NCBI RefSeq assembly: GCF_000021745.1
Contig: NC_011666.1
Coordinates: 1,612,001-1,676,000, forward strand
Direction of reading: 5' to 3'
Origin: Methylocella silvestris BL2
Lineage (GTDB): Bacteria > Pseudomonadota > Alphaproteobacteria > Rhizobiales > Beijerinckiaceae
DNA: 64,000 bases
Under the pieces are notes generated by a model that was not told where the DNA came from, made no database searches, and worked only from the letters and a program-made list of their open reading frames with translations. Positions 36,380 through 43,971 of the stretch are shown here, piece after piece. Position 1 is the first letter of the stretch; each line of letters opens with the position of its first letter. A program made the position numbers and the translations under genes.

Positions 36380-36890
36380 GGGCCGGGACCCATAAAGGTT
36401 TAGCTTTGGCTGATTTTGTGATTCATCGTCTAAACGGGAGGGGGCGAATGATTCGCGAAGGGTTTTGGCTGACGGAAGAACAGTTTGCGCGGCTTGAGCC
36501 GCTGCTCCCGGCAGATTCGCGGGGCAAGCCGCGCGTCGACGACCGGCGGGTGATCAGCGGCATTGTTCACGTTTTGAAGTCGGGCGGCCGCTGGATCGAC
36601 GCGCCGCCAGAGTATGGTCCGCGCAAGACGCTCTACAACCGCTTCGTCCGCTGGGCTGCGAAAGGCGTGTGGATGGAGATTTTCCGTGCGCTCGCGGCGG
36701 CCGGCGGCCCGCCCGCGCAGATCCTCCTCGACAGCTCCGCAGTGAAGGCGCCTCGCTGCGCCTCGGGCGGCAAAGGGGGGAGCGCGCGCAGGCGATCGGT
36801 TGATCGCGCGGCGGCAGAACCACCAAAATCCATGCCCTGACCGACGCCGCCTGCCGGCCGATCGCCTTCATGCTCACCGGCGGCAATCCT
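36380..36890 (+). mobile_element. IS5-family insertion sequence remnant
   Basis: The left terminus is near 36380 (GGGCCGGGACCCATAAAGG). A transposase of the IS5/IS427 type starts at ATG 36448 (IREGFWLTEEQFARLEPLLP; VLKSGGRWIDAPPEYGPRKT; LLDSSAVKAPR). A frameshift near 36778 moves the sequence into another frame (TTKIHALTDA, then CRPIAFMLTGGN), and similarity ends at about 36890, where phage sequence begins. The catalytic C-terminal half and right end are absent. Confidence 0.85.
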
Positions 36891-36894
36891 GGCC

Positions 36895-37139
36895 GACGGC
36901 AAGCCCGTCGACGGCGGCGACCATCTGATGAACGTCATGTCGCTCGCCGACGTGATGCAATTGAGGGAGGCGCTCTTCGGTTTTTTTTCGGACGCGCAAG
37001 CGGCGATATCGCGCGCAAGGCCGACCTCCTCGTCTTCGGGCTCCACGTCCTCGCCGCAGACGTCGCCTATGGCATGACGTTCGACGAGATTGACATGATT
37101 TTCCATCGCGCCTGCGCCTATCTCGAAAAGCGGAAATGA
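36895..37139 (+). CDS. Phage tail assembly chaperone, probable -1 frameshift product
   Basis: Directly before the tape measure gene. One frame gives LADGKPVDGGDHLMNVMSLA, then DVMQLREALFGFF up to a run of eight T (36980-36987). After a -1 shift on T TTT TTT the second frame continues FGRASGDIARKADLLVFGL, then HVLAADVAYGMTFDEIDMIF and stops at 37139. Tail chaperones of the G/GT type in this position commonly use a -1 slip. The 5' end is cut by the IS5 remnant, so no native start remains visible. Alternatively the T-run is simply a mutation. Confidence 0.55.
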
Positions 37140-37142
37140 TCC

Positions 37143-39020
37143 ATGTCTTCGCAAATGGAAGCAAGGCTAATTATTTCGGCGGAAGACCGGACCAGCGGGG
37201 TCTTCCGGGCGATCGAAGAGCGGGTGATGCGCCTCAACGCGGCGGCGTCGGCTATCAGTTCGACCGCCTCTCGCGTCGCGGCGATGCAATCCTATCTCCC
37301 GGGCGCACGGTCGGGCGCTTCGACGCTACTCGCCGCCGGCGCAGCGGGCTCCCGCAACGGCGCGGCGGCTATCCCCAAAGCCCCACCGGCGCCGCGCGGA
37401 CATTCGGTCCCGGCTGTCGTCGCTGGATCAGGGCTTTCCCTCCCGCAGATCGTTGGCGCCGGCGCGGCCGCGCTCGTGGCCAAGGAGGCCGTCGGGAATT
37501 TCGCCGAGCTTGAAGACAGGGTGACCAGCCTCGGCATCACAGCCGAGGCGACGGACGGGCAAATCAAGGGGGCGATGAAATCATTCCGCGAGTTCGGCCC
37601 ACAATACGGCGTGACGGCTTCGACGATCTCGGAAGCGGCTGAAAAATACGTCGCGGCGGGCATCGATTTCAATCAAGCGATCGCCGGAACGCCTGCGGCG
37701 ATCAAGGCGGCGAAGGCCTCCGGCGCCTCGCTCGACGACGTTGTCAATTCGGGCATCGCGTCGATTCAGAATTTAGGCATCCACGCCGAGAAGCTCGACC
37801 GCGCCTTCGACATAATGGCCAAGGGCGGCAAGCTCGGCTCCTTCGAGCTCAAGAACATGGCGCGCGAACTGCCTGCCGTGGCGTCGCGGGCGAAGGCGCT
37901 CGGCCTGACCGGCGAGACCGGCCTGACGAAGCTCGTCGCGATGCTGGAGACGACGCGCAAGACCTCGGCGACCGGCGAGGAGGCCGCGAACAATCTCCTC
38001 AACTTGCTGGACAAGATAACCTCGGCCGATACGACGAAATCTTTCAAGAAGAAGAGCGTCGACCTCGAAAAGGTGTTGAAGGACGGCGCCAAGCACGGCG
38101 TTGATTACGTGACGACCATGCTCGGTCTCGTCGAGAAAATGACCGCCGGCGATCCCTTCAAGATCGCCGCGCTGTTTCCCGATCGCCAGGCCCGCGAAGG
38201 CATCATGGCGCTCCTGAAGTTCAAGGATTTTTACCAAGACACCGTCGCCGAAATCAACGCCACGGCGATCGGCACAAACACCGCGGATCTCGACCGCCGC
38301 CTTGAGACGACGAAATCGAAGGTCGATCGCCTCGGCGCCGCCTGGGATGTGTTTACCGGTCGCCTCGGCGAGGCGATCGCGCCGGCGCTCACGCCGATGA
38401 TTGAGCAAGCCACGAAGCTTCTCGCGGAATTGGAGAAAGCGATCGGCAATGCGCCGACGGCCGGCTCTGGGCAGAAAAAATTCAATCGCCTGGCCAATTT
38501 TCTTGTCGACGGCGTCTCGAGCGATCGATCGCGCGGCGATACGTTGGTCCAGCGCAATGAGGTGGATTACGAGGCCAAGGCCGCCGAGCTCCAGCGCAAA
38601 GCGGAAGGCCGCGACGGCGCCGCGCACCGCGCGGAGGATGCGCGCAAGGCCTATAACGATTGGACGGGCGCGCCGCACCACTTTTGGGATGATGTCACCG
38701 GCGGCAAAGAGCTCAAGCTGAGAGTTCAGAAAGAGAGCGCCGAGCGCGACGCGTCGGAGGGCGCGGCGGCTCAGCGCCAGCTCGACGAGTTGAACGCGGC
38801 GCGTGACGCCAGGCGCGGCGCGCAGGCTCGGATCGTTAAGTTTCAGAGGAATTTGCCGCCAAATATGGAGATGCGCCGGCCGCTCGAAGGCGCGCCGGGT
38901 CCTGTGCCGGGCGGCAGCTTTAGCCTCGACCACTCCTTCAAGAATTTCGACCCTGCCACGGGCTATCCCACCCGCCCGCCGGCGCTGCCGCAGGTTACAC
39001 GGCTCCGCCGCCACCGGTGA
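37143..39020 (+). CDS. Phage tail tape measure protein
   Basis: A 625-residue protein. Residues ~90-330 match the tape-measure core (AKEAVGNFAELEDRVTSLGI, ISEAAEKYVAAGIDFNQAI, ALGLTGETGLTKLVAMLETT), and a long Ala/Arg/Lys-rich helical region follows. The C-terminus PQVTRLRRHR looks frameshifted: one frame away, near 38995, the reading continues PPPPVKLDGAANIDLTVKID, then APELLRAYESARTITAAGAL, to a stop at about 39174. It begins 3 nt after the chaperone stop. It would set tail length in a siphovirus-type tail, but it is probably damaged at the 3' end. Confidence 0.85.
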   Translation: MSSQMEARLIISAEDRTSGVFRAIEERVMRLNAAASAISSTASRVAAMQSYLPGARSGASTLLAAGAAGSRNGAAAIPKAPPAPRGHSVPAVVAGSGLSLPQIVGAGAAALVAKEAVGNFAELEDRVTSLGITAEATDGQIKGAMKSFREFGPQYGVTASTISEAAEKYVAAGIDFNQAIAGTPAAIKAAKASGASLDDVVNSGIASIQNLGIHAEKLDRAFDIMAKGGKLGSFELKNMARELPAVASRAKALGLTGETGLTKLVAMLETTRKTSATGEEAANNLLNLLDKITSADTTKSFKKKSVDLEKVLKDGAKHGVDYVTTMLGLVEKMTAGDPFKIAALFPDRQAREGIMALLKFKDFYQDTVAEINATAIGTNTADLDRRLETTKSKVDRLGAAWDVFTGRLGEAIAPALTPMIEQATKLLAELEKAIGNAPTAGSGQKKFNRLANFLVDGVSSDRSRGDTLVQRNEVDYEAKAAELQRKAEGRDGAAHRAEDARKAYNDWTGAPHHFWDDVTGGKELKLRVQKESAERDASEGAAAQRQLDELNAARDARRGAQARIVKFQRNLPPNMEMRRPLEGAPGPVPGGSFSLDHSFKNFDPATGYPTRPPALPQVTRLRRHR

Positions 39021-39190
39021 AGCTCGACGGCGCCGCGAACATCGACCTGACCGTGAAGATCGACGCGCCCGAGCTGCTGCGAGCCTATGAGTCGGCGCGC
39101 ACGATCACCGCCGCCGGCGCGCTGCGGGCAAACACGGGAATCTCGATGCCCGAGGCCGCGCCAAGTGGGCGGTAGACGTGTCGAAGGCAG

Positions 39191-39430
39191 CTATTTTTTC
39201 GTCTCCGATTCATCCTCGGTTTTCGAATGAACGAGCTCGGGCTTGCAATGAGTTTCTGGCGGGACGCCGCAAACACTGTTCAGCTGCTTCCAGCCGACGC
39301 ATTGGCCGTTGGAGCCACGATAGCCTGGGCCGCCACAGCAACCACAGCCTTTGCAGCCACAGAACTTAGCTTGAGCAGCCTGAGGAAATATAGCGACGAT
39401 GATAAATGCCGATCGAAGAGCTCGAAGCAT
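39191..39430 (-). CDS. Small secreted cysteine-rich protein
   Basis: A 79-residue product with a signal peptide (cleavage after AQA, residue ~21). The mature region starts KFCGCKGCGCCGGPGYRGSN and has nine Cys in total, then an acidic/Lys-rich tail. The clustered CxC/CC pattern suggests a disulfide or metal-binding peptide. It lies on the strand opposite the phage tail genes, right after the tape measure end, like a prophage cargo (moron) gene. No family is recognised. Confidence 0.6.
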   Translation of the reverse strand: MLRALRSAFIIVAIFPQAAQAKFCGCKGCGCCGGPGYRGSNGQCVGWKQLNSVCGVPPETHCKPELVHSKTEDESETKK

Positions 39431-39532
39431 AGGCTTCTCCTTTGCAACAAGCCACTTCGGAAGGATGACGAGATAATTTAGCGTCGTGGCCAGACCAAAA
39501 AAATAGTCAATTGTGTTGCGTTCTTACCACTC

Positions 39533-40681
39533 TCAAATAACTTCGAAAGCCTCTGGGTCCATGTTGTCTGGCCTTAGGGCCTTAATGTAGCCGGATACCT
39601 CTTTATCGCCGATCGAGTGCAACCTGCTGAGTATATACATTCCGGCGTCTTGCTTGAGGCGATCGTCTGAAACGGCATCCTCATAAATTGACTTTATCTC
39701 ACTCCGCCAGTCCAGATTAAGCTTTCTGTAGACTGTTATCGCCTCCCGAATTTCTTCGTCGGATGGCCACGGGTCGGGTGGCTTATATCCCGCCGAAAGG
39801 CGATCGAATCTATCCCAATAGGGGCGGCCTTGCGATTTCGGCGCTCCATTCACGCGCTCTGTTGCTTGTCTGATCTTCCAATCGATGATGTCTTCGAATT
39901 GATACGGCGCGGGAAGGCTGGCAATCGATTGTTGGACGAATTTGACAAAAGCCTTTGAAGACAGTTTCGGAGTTTCTCCGGTGAGGAAATTCCAGAGGTG
40001 CCCCGTTCCTTCGATAAATGTTTGAAGCCAAAGCGCCCTATCGGAAATGTTCGGAGTAAAGAACCTGACGCGTTCCGCGTCGGCAAGACGCTGTAGTTGT
40101 TCTATGGCTTCAAGACTTTTTTTAACATACTCCTCCAATTGTCCGACTTTGGAAACGATAGAACTTGCGCTGGCAATATCAGGCTGATCGAACCCAATCG
40201 GCAACACCGGAGCAAATGCGGCGACCTCAAAGCCGTCGAGAAGAGCTTGCTGAGAGTCGGCCGCCGCTTTGATTGCTTTCTTTTGCTTCATCAGGCGATC
40301 GTCATGCGTTCGCCTGATCTGCACCGCTTCCTGCGCCACGGCCGCTGAGTAGGCGATATTCCACCTCGCTCTCCAATAGGGGCATGCCAACGCCGATTTA
40401 AAATCAATGTCGCGAGGCTGCGAGTTCGGCCAGTTCCTTTCGACGATTTCCAAAAGCTGCTCAGCGGAACGCGCGGTTGGGCGGGCGGCCACGCTCAAAA
40501 GCGCTTTGATTTCGAAGTCGATCTCGGGCCTGTCGCCTCCGGGAGGCAGCTTGCGGGGCGACCAATTCGGACGCGGAAACGCTCCGTCGGCGTCGAACGA
40601 TCTCATCGCGAAAGGAAAAAGATGACGAAGGACTACCTTCATCACCGTGGTGGGATGATCTTTAAAGTTGTCGGCTGTCAT
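39533..40681 (-). CDS. Hypothetical protein, possible prophage cargo
   Basis: A 382-residue soluble protein with no recognised domain. It is mostly helical with many Trp/Tyr/Pro in the C-terminal third (GRPYWDRF, SAGYKPPDPWPSDEEIREAI). The central segment (~180-215) looks coiled-coil (VSKVGQLEEYVKKSLEAIEQ). It is lower in GC than its phage neighbours and on the opposite strand to the tail and early genes, in line with transferred cargo. Confidence 0.65.
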   Translation of the reverse strand: MTADNFKDHPTTVMKVVLRHLFPFAMRSFDADGAFPRPNWSPRKLPPGGDRPEIDFEIKALLSVAARPTARSAEQLLEIVERNWPNSQPRDIDFKSALACPYWRARWNIAYSAAVAQEAVQIRRTHDDRLMKQKKAIKAAADSQQALLDGFEVAAFAPVLPIGFDQPDIASASSIVSKVGQLEEYVKKSLEAIEQLQRLADAERVRFFTPNISDRALWLQTFIEGTGHLWNFLTGETPKLSSKAFVKFVQQSIASLPAPYQFEDIIDWKIRQATERVNGAPKSQGRPYWDRFDRLSAGYKPPDPWPSDEEIREAITVYRKLNLDWRSEIKSIYEDAVSDDRLKQDAGMYILSRLHSIGDKEVSGYIKALRPDNMDPEAFEVI

Positions 40682-40725
40682 CGACTTTGTGCGCCAGCTT
40701 GCTGTTACGTTCTCGTTGATTTACT

Positions 40726-41190
40726 TTAGTATTTTGGGTTCTTGTTCTCTGACTTTGTCGTTTCATTTTGAGAGGGTGTCTTTTTCGTTAGCTTTGCCCG
40801 CTGATTTTTGAGCTTTGTTTTTTCGTTTTCGACGAGCGCCTTGGTCATCTGGTTCATCGCTTTTTGCGGGCTGGGCCGGCCCGCGACGTCGAGGCTGGCG
40901 GCTTTCGCGCCGAGGGCTTCGATTTTTTCTGTCAGCTCGGCCGGCGCTGGCGGCTGCTTTTTCAGCCGGACGCCTGGCCCTTCCCCATTTTCCTCGACGA
41001 AGATCACACCAGCGGCTTCGAGGGCCGCAACAATTTTCACTCCCGTGTTGGCGCGGCCGCCTAAGGCGCCATCAGCTGCTTCGAGCCGCCAAATTGTTGG
41101 CTCAGATATCCCCGACGCTTTCGCGAGGTCAGCCTGCGACCAACCTAAGAGCGCTCGCGCAGCTTTGATCTGACGGATGGTCGCTGCCAC
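40726..41190 (-). CDS. XRE-family helix-turn-helix repressor
   Basis: A 154-residue regulator. GTG 41190 is chosen because AAAGGA lies just upstream and the HTH begins at once (TIRQIKAARALLGWSQADLA, then KASGISEPTIWRLE). A Lys-rich C-terminal tail follows. It diverges from the early operon at 41281, with two ATAG-containing palindromes between, as for a phage lysogeny repressor. Confidence 0.85.
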   Translation of the reverse strand: MAATIRQIKAARALLGWSQADLAKASGISEPTIWRLEAADGALGGRANTGVKIVAALEAAGVIFVEENGEGPGVRLKKQPPAPAELTEKIEALGAKAASLDVAGRPSPQKAMNQMTKALVENEKTKLKNQRAKLTKKTPSQNETTKSENKNPKY

Positions 41191-41200
41191 AGAATGTCCT

Positions 41201-41256
41201 TTGATAGAAAAACTATTGACACGCAGCAGCGCGCCAACTAATAGAAAATCTATCAT
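41201..41256. promoter_or_regulatory. Repressor operators overlapping early promoter
   Basis: Two dyads, TGATAG-N5-CTATTG (41202-41218) and TAATAGA-N3-TCTATCA (41239-41255), share the half-site TRATAG. A plus-strand sigma-70-like promoter, TTGACA (41216-41221) with a 17-bp spacer and TAATAG (41239-41244), lies across both. The divergent HTH protein is the likely ligand. Confidence 0.65.
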
Positions 41257-41280
41257 ATCTGGTTTTACGGAGCAACCACA

Positions 41281-41976
41281 ATGCCGAACGATCTCGTTCC
41301 GGCAGCCGCGAAAGGCTTGCCAAATCGTCGCCTTTTCCTTGCCGCCGGCTCGGCCGGCGCCGTCCTCTCCGCCATCGGCGCCGCGGCGGCCCAAGCCTCG
41401 ACGGCCTCGCCGGAGCTGGCGCGTTTGATTGAGGAGCATCGCGTCGCGCTCCAGAAAGTCGACGAGGCGTTCCGGCGCGACGATGACGCTCTGGCCGATT
41501 ACGAGACGTGGCTCGCCGCGAATCGAAAGGACGCCGAAGCTCTAACTTTCGACGGCATACAGCTCGGCGGCGCCACCGCGGACGAATGCAAGGCGCATCT
41601 GCACGGCTGCCTTGACCACCGGGCCCAGCGCTGGCGGCGCGAGATGAAGGCGATCGACACGCCCACTTTCTCGCGGCTATTCGAGGCCGGCTTCGCGGCT
41701 GCGGCGGCACAAAAATTCGCCGCGATCGATGAAGCCTTCCGCGCGCGTGAGGCCTACCGCGAAGCCTGCGGGCTGGCGGCGGCGGAAATCGCGTCAGACG
41801 CCACATTCATGGCCGCGCGGCGCTTGTTGCGCGCCATTTGCGCCTGGCCTTGCGCTTCGCTCGCAGACACGCGCCTCAAGGTGGAATATTTCGCCGACTC
41901 TGAAATCGATCTCGACGAGCACGAGGATTTTCTCACTTTTCTGCGCTCGCTCTTTCCTGCGGAGGCGCGCTCGTGA
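41281..41976 (+). CDS. Phage early hypothetical protein with Tat-like N-terminus
   Basis: A 231-residue product and the first gene of the operon after the operator region; GGAG lies 9 nt before the ATG. Residues 15-40 (NRRLFLAAGSAGAVLSAIGA) look like a twin-arginine leader, unusual for a phage early protein. The rest is helical, Ala/Glu-rich, with FDGIQLGGATADECKAHLHG. No family is recognised. It overlaps the next gene by 4 nt (GTGA). Confidence 0.7.
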   Translation: MPNDLVPAAAKGLPNRRLFLAAGSAGAVLSAIGAAAAQASTASPELARLIEEHRVALQKVDEAFRRDDDALADYETWLAANRKDAEALTFDGIQLGGATADECKAHLHGCLDHRAQRWRREMKAIDTPTFSRLFEAGFAAAAAQKFAAIDEAFRAREAYREACGLAAAEIASDATFMAARRLLRAICAWPCASLADTRLKVEYFADSEIDLDEHEDFLTFLRSLFPAEARS

Positions 41977-42422
41977 GCCCGCTCAACAAAAGGCCGGCGC
42001 CTGCGGCCAGCGATCCGGTGTTCGCCGTCATCGCCGCGCACCGCGCCGCTCTCGCGGCGCGCGCGGCGGCGGAGAGCGTGGACGACGATGAGGCCTTTAT
42101 CGAAGCCCACGACCGCGAGACGAATTTGCACCGAAGACTTTTCGCGACGCGGGCGACTTCCCTCGAAGGCGCGCAACAATTCGCCGAATATATCGCGGAG
42201 ATTCCGAACCTCGCCGAACATGATGGGGAGCATTTCAGCGCCGTCCGGGCAATGCGAACGCTCGCGGCGGCCCTGCTTGAAATCGGCGTTCAGCACATTC
42301 GCAAGGACCGTCCGCGGCACGGCGCAGGCTTGAAGACTTTGACGTCGCCGCGGGCAAGACGAATGATTTCCGATTTAGGTGCGAAGAATAAGGCCGCTCG
42401 CTTCGACGCGCCGGACGGCTGA
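41973..42422 (+). CDS. Phage early hypothetical protein
   Basis: A 149-residue product starting with GTG at 41973, coupled to the preceding gene. It is helical with an Asp/Glu-rich middle (ESVDDDEAFIEAHDRETNLH) and a basic C-terminus. It shares an overall composition and gene-to-gene overlap with its neighbours but no known domain. Confidence 0.65.
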   Translation: MSPLNKRPAPAASDPVFAVIAAHRAALAARAAAESVDDDEAFIEAHDRETNLHRRLFATRATSLEGAQQFAEYIAEIPNLAEHDGEHFSAVRAMRTLAAALLEIGVQHIRKDRPRHGAGLKTLTSPRARRMISDLGAKNKAARFDAPDG

Positions 42423-42750
42423 GCCTGCGCGCAGGGCGCCCGTCGCCGAATTGCCGGCGATCGCCGCCCGGTTTGAGGCCGCATGGGTGCGCGAGCTCGC
42501 GTGGCAGCGATCGCGAGATTTTCGCTATGGCGACGCCTGTGAGGAAACGGCCGGCTTCGTGGCGCAAATGCTCGAGCTGCGCGCGCAGACGCTGCCCGAA
42601 CTCATCGCGAAAGCGCGGGCGATTTCATGGTGCTTTTTTGGCGGCGCGATTTGCGATGCGGATTTTGGGAAAGATGAGGGCTCGACGCTCAGCGGCGCGC
42701 TCGCCGCGGGCCTGATCCGTGATCTGCTTGCGTTCGCAGAATCCACATAG
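42379..42750 (+). CDS. Phage early hypothetical protein
   Basis: A 123-residue product with a GTG start at 42379, overlapping the previous gene by 44 nt; a start nearer 42420 is possible. Mid-protein, it has FEAAWVRELAWQRSRDFRYG and a helical end (LSGALAAGLIRDLLAFAEST). It is probably part of the same early operon. Function unknown. Confidence 0.6.
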   Translation: MRRIRPLASTRRTAEPARRAPVAELPAIAARFEAAWVRELAWQRSRDFRYGDACEETAGFVAQMLELRAQTLPELIAKARAISWCFFGGAICDADFGKDEGSTLSGALAAGLIRDLLAFAEST

Positions 42751-42781
42751 CGTTTGAGGTTACAACACCGCGCGTTTGTCA

Positions 42782-42835
42782 ATGAGAGCTTCAACGCTCA
42801 TCTCCCGCGATTAGCTCTCACGCCGGTGAGAGCTT
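42782..42835. repeat. TGAGAGCT repeat cluster with perfect 9-bp inverted repeat
   Basis: Three copies of TGAGAGCT occur: direct at 42783 and 42827, and inverted at 42813. The last two form AGCTCTCAC-GCCG-GTGAGAGCT (42813-42834), a perfect stem with a 4-nt loop. The cluster lies in the 220-bp gap before the small HTH gene and may be an operator, an origin-type repeat or a terminator for the upstream operon. Confidence 0.5.
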
Positions 42836-42971
42836 GCGCTTTCAAAGGCTCAAACGTTCTCGCGCCCTCATGAGTTTTAATCCATGAAATCGACCGCTTC
42901 TGCTCGCCTTCCAACCTTGCCGTCTGTTGCTCAAAATCACTCTCAGTATTTCCCCGTGAGAGGTAATGGTT

Positions 42972-43193
42972 ATGAGTTCACCTTCGGCAAAAACGATTGC
43001 GCCCCTCCTCGACGAAGTCGCGGTGGCGGCCTTGCTTGGCGTTTCGCGCGCTTGCCTGCGGCAATGGCGGGTCAAGGGCGGCGGCCCAGAATATGTTTCC
43101 GTCGGGAGGTGCGTTCGCTACCGCGAATCCGGGGTCGAGGCGTGGCTCGACGCGCGGACGCGCGCGAGCACATCGCAGGAGCTGCGGCAGTGA
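42972..43193 (+). CDS. AlpA/excisionase-type helix-turn-helix protein
   Basis: A 73-residue DNA-binding protein of the HTH_17 class: LLDEVAVAALLGVSRACLRQ, a KGGGPEYVSVGRCVRYRES wing and VEAWLDARTRAST. ATG 42972 has GAGAGG about 9 nt upstream; 42966 is an alternative. Such proteins act as excision factors or early activators in prophages and satellites. It overlaps the next gene by GTGA. Confidence 0.85.
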   Translation: MSSPSAKTIAPLLDEVAVAALLGVSRACLRQWRVKGGGPEYVSVGRCVRYRESGVEAWLDARTRASTSQELRQ

Positions 43194-43663
43194 CGCGGAA
43201 GCCTCTTGCCGCGCCGGGCCTGCTCGCGGAAAACGAGAGTGCAATCGTCGATCTCAAGGAGGCGCTCGCCCTCGCCGCCGAGGCCTTCGACGTCATCCGG
43301 GAAGGCCGCGCCCGCGATACGCGCGAAGCCATTGAGATCAGCCTTGAGGATTTCGCGTTGCGGGAGCTGCTCTATGCGATCTCGCACGACGATGATGACG
43401 CAATGCCGGTGCGCACGTTGCGGCGCGCCGACCGCCCCGACGCATTGCTGTTCAACCTCACAACGCGCGAATGGATATGTGGCCCCGCCGCCGGCCAGGG
43501 CGTCGTTTCGGCGATCGCCGCATTCTTAGGGAATTCCGAAGCCGATGTCGCCGCGCGAACTTGCGAGCTGTTCGGCCGGGGCGTCTTTGAGTATTTGAGC
43601 GGTGAGATACGCTGGCGTGAGAGTCTGGAGGCCGGCCCGGCAGAGCCGGACAGTTTTCAGTGA
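43190..43663 (+). CDS. Phage hypothetical protein
   Basis: A 157-residue product starting with GTG at 43190. It is acidic and helical at the N-terminus (AIVDLKEALALAAEAFDVIR), and the C-terminal half has LLFNLTTREWICGPAAGQGV. It is coupled by 4-nt overlaps to the HTH gene before and the primase-like gene after. No domain recognised. Confidence 0.65.
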   Translation: MTRKPLAAPGLLAENESAIVDLKEALALAAEAFDVIREGRARDTREAIEISLEDFALRELLYAISHDDDDAMPVRTLRRADRPDALLFNLTTREWICGPAAGQGVVSAIAAFLGNSEADVAARTCELFGRGVFEYLSGEIRWRESLEAGPAEPDSFQ

Positions 43664-43971
43664 CCTTCCCGCGCTCGATCGCCTTTTCCCGCATCGCCAT
43701 ACATGCCCGCGCGCACGCCGACACGTTACTGCGGCGCTGGCTACCCGATGGCCGGCGCGAAGGACACGAATGGGTCGCGCATAATCCAACACGACAGGAC
43801 CGTCGGCGAGGCAGCTTTAAGGTGAATCTGAACACGGGTAGGTGGAGCGATTTCTCGACCGGCGACGCCGGCGGCGATCTGGTTTCCCTTGCCGCCTACC
43901 TTTTCGGGCTGAGCCAGGTCGAGGCGGCGCGGAAAGTCGCTGACATGCTTGGGGTCGATTTATTTGAGTGA
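43660..43971 (+). CDS. CHC2-type primase N-terminal module, small separate gene
   Basis: A 103-residue product, GTG start 43660. RRGSFKVNLNTGRWSDFSTG, then DAGGDLVSLAAYL matches the part of phage primases just after the zinc finger. The Cys/His zinc ligands of a full CHC2 finger are not present. It overlaps the Toprim-like gene that follows, so the primase is encoded in separate coupled pieces. Confidence 0.7.
   Translation: MTFPRSIAFSRIAIHARAHADTLLRRWLPDGRREGHEWVAHNPTRQDRRRGSFKVNLNTGRWSDFSTGDAGGDLVSLAAYLFGLSQVEAARKVADMLGVDLFE

Noticed and set aside
37773-39014. 413-codon minus-strand frame over the tape measure gene
   Set aside because: Antisense shadow; the plus-strand product has family motifs.
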